A DNA stretch of 64,000 bases from positions 744,001 to 808,000 of the forward strand of contig JAACMV010000020.1 in assembly GCA_010909725.1 (NCBI GenBank). Direction: 5' to 3'. Both the position numbers and the translations under genes were made by a program. This DNA comes from Picochlorum sp. 'celeri'. Its lineage: Eukaryota > Chlorophyta > Trebouxiophyceae. The notes under the pieces were generated by a model. The model ran no database searches and was not told the DNA's origin. It saw only the letters and a list, made by a program, of their open reading frames with translations. Shown here piece after piece: positions 58,999 to 64,000 of the stretch (positions within the stretch are counted from its first letter, which is position 1; each line of letters starts with the position of its first letter).

Positions 58999-61443
58999 TC
59001 ATCTGCGCTGTTGTCTGCCTCGTCGTCGTGAGTTGTTGGTAGAATTCATTCGTCCTCCTCTACGCCTTGCTGTCGTGGTTGCATTGCCTCGTCCACCTGG
59101 TCCTCCTCCACCTCCTCCTATTCCTCCTCCACCTCTTCCCCTTCCCTGTCGACGAGATGATGATGACGGTCCAATGGTTCGTAAGAGGTTGGCAAACTCT
59201 CTGTCACATCTGACGCAGCGTGAGCACTGTGCCATATGCCGGTATGAGGGTGGCAGGAGGCCAGAGTCAAAGGTGAAGGATAGTTTGCGCACGTCATCTC
59301 CGCATTGAGCACACGAATCCTGTGATATTTGAACGTCTCGTGTCACTCGACGAGGAAATGTCTTCTTACTTGCATGACCAGCATGCATGATGGCACATTG
59401 CACTGCGAATATGCCATCCTGTCTCGACAAGATGAGCTGTGCACCACAGGAGCACGATGCAAATGGTTGACCTTGGGGGTGTTGCGGGGCAAACTGTGCC
59501 CTTCCTGCAAAGACAATAGTACCTACTTCATCACGAAGGATTTGAGATTTCTCATTCGCAGCGTCAAAATCGCGCTTGAAGGACGCTATCGCTTCTGATA
59601 AAACTGCATCTTTTGTCCGTCTGCCTCGGGCAACTGCATCAATGTTTCCCTCTATAACGCCTCGCAGAGTTGGCCACCAGAGGTTCTCAAGACCCATTTT
59701 GCAGTAGGCAGAAATAAGAGATTCCCCCAAGGAGGTAGGTGCAAACGTCATGGACGCAGAATCTTTTGTGGCATACCCTCTGTCCAGCTGCTTTGCAATA
59801 TGATCAGCCACTGTGGCATCAGTACCAATGCCGTACTCATCCATCTTTGCCAACAAATCTGTTTCTCGCATACGAGGAGGCGGCTGCGTCGTTCCTTCAT
59901 GAAAATCAATCGCTTGAGGTGTGAATGTTTGATTGGGCTGAAGCCGAGGTAGAGATTCGGATCCACCCCAGTTGGTCCATGGAAATATTTCCAACCAGTT
60001 CTTCTCAACAACCATGAGCCCGGTACATGAAAAGTGTTCTCCTGCGACTGAGATGCTGATTTTCGTCTCCTGACCAATCGCATCTGGAGAACAGGATGCT
60101 AAGAAATGCCTCACTATGAATTCGTATATTTTGCCCTTCTCTTGGGCATTCTGTCCCTGGTAATCGTATGGCTTTGTAGGATGTATTGGAGGATGTGCAC
60201 CATCATCCTTTCCACCAGACAGAGGCCATCGAAAGCCACGATCGAGCAATTGTGAAGCATACCCTGACCATGCTTTGCCAGAGTCTGCTTGACTCTTGAC
60301 GAGTCCTTTCAAGTCATACCCTTGCTTGTACAATGTTGTTTCAGTTCTGGGATAGGAAATGAATCCATTCTGATACAGTTCCTCTGCCAGTTTCATAATT
60401 CTTTCACCGGACATTCGCAGATACTGACTCCCCTTCTTTTGAAGCTCTAATGTACATAAGGGAACTGGTGCATTTCGTCTCCGCTGCGCACCCGCAATAT
60501 CGATGACTGTTGCCTGAGGCTGTGCTGTACACATGTTGTGGTACATTGTTGCAACCGCTCTATCAAACACATTACCCCTGTCCCAATTGAAACGAGCCTT
60601 GCCTGCGCTCGGGCCATTCTCCTCGTTATATTGTACATATATAGTCCAGAAATTTTCGTGGACATGTGACTGAATTTCCCATTCCCTCTTGACAATCAGA
60701 CCAAGAGTTGGAAACTGGCACGGTCCATAACTGAGCAACATCCTCTCTCTGTCACTGGGCAAAAACTCTGTCCAATCAAATGCATCCTGAAGAAGAAGAG
60801 TCTGAAGCCTAGTAAATGATGAGCCTATCCGCAGATCAATTTCTTGCCGCGCATCGACAGCAGCTGACTGATTCTCATCTGGAGCAACCAAATTATGCAC
60901 TGCTCTAAATATGTCGGATGAAATCAATGCTGAGAATCGAGCTCGTTTCACTTCCATCCGAGGATTCACCTCTCTACACACCGAAAGAACCTCGAAAGCA
61001 ATATTTTCTCCCTCTCTATCGCAATCCAGCCATAAAATCAGCATCTTTGCTGACCGTGCCAGTCTCTGCAAGTTCCTCTTTATCTTCTCTCCCTCTCCTT
61101 TCGAGACCTGCTTTGCCACAGGAGCCTCATATAAATACCCTGGAGCACAACCCCTCCAGGTATTATACGGCGCCACAAAGTCCAGCTCCAGCAAGTGTCC
61201 AGCAACCGAGGAAAAGACCATATTCACCTGCCTACCTTGAAGGGTGAAAGGAAAGGAAAAGTTTCGGCAATACGTCGCACTGCATGCCAGATACATCAAT
61301 CAAATACACCATTCACATATATGCAGAAAAAAGCGCGGATCGTACCATGATGGGATGTCTTGTGCAGCCTGTCCGCGACACAACAAACGAGTCACTTCTC
61401 GGGCAACGCTGTTCTTCTCAGCGACGTTCAATACCGTCTCCAT
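58999..61443 (-). CDS. TOP3A: DNA topoisomerase III alpha (two exons)
   Basis: 792 residues. Exon 1 61346-61443 encodes METVLNVAEKNSVAREV, the standard Toprim start; a 66-nt intron (GTACG...CATGCAG); exon 2 58999-61279. Toprim acidic motif DCDREGEN lies near residue 120 and the active-site Tyr in FISYPRTETTLY near 340. A C-terminal Cys region (CSCGAQL, CAQCGDD, CSRCVRCD) is followed by a Gly/Arg-rich tail of about 55 residues containing repeated RGG/GGG. The enzyme works with RecQ helicase and RMI1 to dissolve double Holliday junctions. A (GGA)n-like tract encodes the Gly run. It lies tail to tail with the SAM carrier, 40 bp apart. Confidence 0.93.
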
Positions 61444-61731
61444 GACCCATTAATTGTCTAAAATGCACTTTATGAATTCCAAATCGCGCATCATAGATAC
61501 AAGCCTCCCAGTCAGCATACGTTGTTTTGAAATTCAGTTGAGCATTGCAGGCAGGAACGTGAACAATCTCTCTCTCTCTATACATACAATTGTAGTACTA
61601 TAATTACTGTATTAGGTAGACATATAAATATGCCTAGAAGTGGGTCAAGATTACACGTCAATCCTTGAAACAACAAGAAGTTCTTTATTTGATGATGATC
61701 ATAAAGTCAGATGCAGCGTTTGTATGTTGAA

Positions 61732-63153
61732 TCACCTGCGCTTATTTTTGCCCCCCTTGGCACTGGTCTTTCTCTTATTACCAGTAACAGAAGCACTTGC
61801 TGCTGCAGGAACTTTGTCGTCAATGTCTTTGATGGCAACATGAACAGGAGCATTCTTCACTTGCTCAGACTCAGAGTCCACCAGGAAGAGACTGTGGCCT
61901 TGCCCCATGGAGACCTGGTAGCAGTCTGCGCCCTCCAAAGCAAGGCATTTATCTGGGTTTGCAGAGCTCTTCTTGCCGCCCTCTCCGTAGCCTAATTCCC
62001 CGAATCCACTCGTACCTCCCCATGTGATGGTTGAATTTTCCCCGTCTGCACTTGCAGAACACCCAAACGTCGTCGCTCCGCACGAAAAACTTTTGATGTC
62101 CCATCCAGCAAGTTCCATATACGGCACAGGATACATGAGATTGTCTCCAGATGTTTTCAGTTTTCCCCATGCAAACAGCTGTCCACCAACCATGGTGCAA
62201 AATGTTGACGTGGCACCTGCAGCCACGATGGCGTCCTCTGGAATCTTAATTCTACCAGTCAACGTCTCCACCAATCTTGGCTTGAATTCATCTTGCTGTA
62301 CCTTGTGCCCAAGACGTCCATATCCTCCAAAACCCCATGTCCACACACCCCCATCAGAGCAGACTGCAATCGTGTGGTTATGCCCACAGTCAACCCTGGT
62401 AACTTTCTTCTCAGCAAGAGCTTCAATTTTTGTAGGCACAGGCTGAGGATCAAACACCATCTTCACGGACGAATCAGCCGCGTTATACTGGTTGTCAGTA
62501 CCATGACCTAATTGTCCGTACTGAGGCAGTCCAGCAGAGAACAAGGCTCCATCACACAGCCACATGGTGAATTCACCCCCACAGCACACCTTTGAACAAT
62601 TCAAAATTTCACATCGCTGCGGTGTGAGGATGACATCCTCTCCTCCCTTGGCCTTTTTGACACTCCCAGTCCCACACTGCCCATATGAATTCAGACCACA
62701 CGCATAACTCTCACCCTTATCCGTCAAAAACACGGTGTGGTATCTACCGCATGCAGCCGACACAATCTTATGATCCTTCAGAGCTTCCAACTTTGTTGGA
62801 ACATTGCGAGTCAACTGATCTCCAAGTCCCAACTGACCCTTCTCATTTCTTCCCCACACATAGCACCCTCCATCCACATCAACAGCCACCGAGTGACACG
62901 CAGCACTTCCAGCAGCGATAAATGTAATCTTAACATCCTGCATAGTATCAAAACGTGTCATGGATCGAGTTCAGTACGACCCCTCCCACCGCCACAACAA
63001 CCAAACACGTGTGTCACCCACCTCCAGTTCTTTCAGCTTATGGGGTACATTAAGACATGGATACTCGGGCCTTGTCTCTTTGGTTCTACCGATTGCCCAG
63101 TAATCTGTTGCTCCACACTGCAACACTGTACCTGCGACTAAATCCCCTGCCAT
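61732..63153 (-). CDS. RCC1-repeat protein (two exons)
   Basis: 445 residues. Exon 1 63022-63153 (44 codons, from MAGDLVAG to HKLKELE) joins exon 2 61732-62937 over an 84-nt intron (GTGGGTG...CTATGCAG), restoring KELEDVKITFIAAGSAACHS, a perfect RCC1 repeat strand. About seven blades are seen, marked by HSVAVDVDGGCYVWGRNEKG, CGRYHTVFLTDKG, CGHNHTIAVCSDGGVWTWG and GQGHSLFLV. It looks like a single seven-bladed propeller close to RCC2/TD-60, or a general RCC1-like protein. It ends with a basic NLS-like tail (KRKTSAKGGKNKRR). Ran GEF activity cannot be assumed. Confidence 0.9.
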
Positions 63154-63662
63154 TGAAAGTATCTTTTTAAACTCTTTCTGGCCGTGACGTTGTTTCAAAC
63201 AGGCAATATGCAGTATATTTGTGATATGGATGTGAATCCATGAAAGTTCGATGGGGATGTATGGCGTTTTCAAGCATTGTGGATTTCAAATTGTAGCGAA
63301 CAAGCGTAGAGATTAGTCCTATCAAAGAGAGTACTGGATGGGAGGCAGTGTGATGCCCATGGGTGGTGTGGATCTCATGGATATACTGGATCGATCGGCC
63401 ATGAAGAGGCATTACACGTATTATTATAGCCTAAAGGTTGTATTGGAAGGGGTAGAAGATGGTGAGTCACGCGTTGCTGAGGCGCCAGGGGCAATGTTTT
63501 ATTCTGCAAGACACATGCCTCACTTTTCGTAGAGCTCTTGGCCTGACGAATAAAGGGGTGGGCCTTGGGGAGGATTTCAACGTAGATAGTTGGTCTCAAG
63601 AGGATTGCCGTAGGGTGGATGGGATGGGGTGGGGTTTGAGGCAGCCAAGTTGCAGCAGAGGT
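63154..63662. other. Spacer before the NDUFAF6-like gene with an unassigned short frame
   Basis: About 510 bp. A plus-strand 64-codon frame (63338-63532) starts at ATG but shows no domain. A possible intron, GTGAGTCACG...TTTTCGTAG (63463-63533), would join it to downstream sequence, but that junction gives a stop in frame. The NDUFAF6 frame itself is open back to about 63480 without ATG other than 63624, which could be an alternative start. Confidence 0.35.
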
Positions 63663-64000
63663 ATGGCAAGCTCTTCTGATGGGGGTTTGAAAGAAGCCAT
63701 GACGTACTGCCAACGCCTTGTGAAAGAGAAAGAGTACGAAAATTATCTGTGGTGTTCTCAGTTGAAGCCAGAGTATAGAGCGCCAATTATTGCGTTGAGG
63801 GCGCTGGGGATTGAGATACAAGCTGTGCAGGAGCATGCTCGGACAGAAATGTTGCTCATGATGCGGTATCAGTGGTGGAAGGATTCCGTGAGAAAGGCAT
63901 TTGAAGCAACACAGTCTTATGAAATGAGTCAGCCTGTGATGAAGGCTGTGAGTGAATTAGTGCGGCAGACTACCATATCAAAGTATAGGGTGATGAGGAT
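63663..64000 (+). CDS. NDUFAF6: NDUFAF6-like complex I assembly factor (squalene/phytoene synthase fold), partial
   Basis: Translation from ATG 63663 runs off the window end after 112 residues. YCQRLVKEKEYENYLWCSQL, then RAPIIALRALGIEIQAVQEH and MMRYQWWKDSVRKAFEATQ match the non-catalytic squalene/phytoene synthase-like family NDUFAF6/C8orf38 used in mitochondrial complex I assembly; the phytoene synthase DxxxD prenyl-binding motif is absent in this part. Open frame continues upstream through another ATG at 63624, so a mitochondrial presequence may precede it. Confidence 0.75.
   Translation, partial: MASSSDGGLKEAMTYCQRLVKEKEYENYLWCSQLKPEYRAPIIALRALGIEIQAVQEHARTEMLLMMRYQWWKDSVRKAFEATQSYEMSQPVMKAVSELVRQTTISKYRVMR

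Noticed and set aside
1..64000. CRISPR arrays, rRNA genes, retroelements or viral genes
   Set aside because: None seen on either strand; the only transposon-related gene is the Harbinger-type nuclease.

Overview
This is nuclear DNA of a photosynthetic eukaryote, most likely a small, intron-poor unicellular alga. About 35 genes lie on both strands with spacers often under 100 bp. They include plastid functions (LepA/EF4, a PsbP-domain protein, a PPR-SMR protein, a plastid-type DEAD-box helicase), plant-type families (ROOT UVB SENSITIVE, a CTR1/Raf-like kinase, a plant-type ferroportin, an SAM carrier), and mitochondrial functions (bL32m, NDUFB7, an NDUFAF6-like protein). Introns follow GT-AG, run from about 42 to 100 nt, and mostly sit near the 5' end of the gene. 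The gene set looks closest to the green lineage, but I cannot name a clade. Base composition looks mid-40s % GC by eye and was not computed. I recognised no tRNA, rRNA or CRISPR array.

Layout. 0-13 kb: conserved genes (ZIP transporter, RUS protein, RlmI-like methyltransferase, farnesyltransferase alpha, CxxCxxCC protein, bL32m, NDUFB7, Raf-like kinase, patatin-like lipase, bestrophin-like channel). 13.2-21.7 kb: a very different accessory region. It holds three copies of a secreted eight-cysteine protein gene, two divergent EF-hand plus transmembrane protein genes, and a tandem pair of an unrecognised soluble protein gene, one copy truncated. The cysteine-rich and the soluble family carry the same sequence element just upstream of their starts, which suggests co-regulation. 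21.8-40.4 kb: a second conserved stretch (PsbP-domain protein, TruA-type pseudouridine synthase, ferroportin, LepA, Nudix, DHX37 helicase, histone deacetylase, glucosidase II alpha, GT31 galactosyltransferase, UPF0047). 40.8-42.2 kb: a Harbinger-type nuclease gene. 42.7-64 kb: PPR-SMR protein, DEAD-box helicase, zinc CDF transporter, coiled-coil protein, R3H/ankyrin DEIH helicase, SnoaL-like protein, PP2C phosphatase, SAM carrier, topoisomerase III alpha, RCC1-repeat protein, and the start of an NDUFAF6-like gene cut by the window end.

How they work together. There are no operons. The housekeeping genes cover organelle translation and RNA processing, respiratory complex I, protein glycosylation, metal transport and nuclear RNA helicase work. 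Many convergent neighbours stop within 5-15 bp of each other, so their mRNA tails must overlap. The 13.7-21.7 kb cluster is the part I could not tie to any known system and is the best target for follow-up. Several start codons and all introns were placed by reading splice signals and frame and have no transcript support; starts lacking an ATG were moved to the next in-frame ATG.
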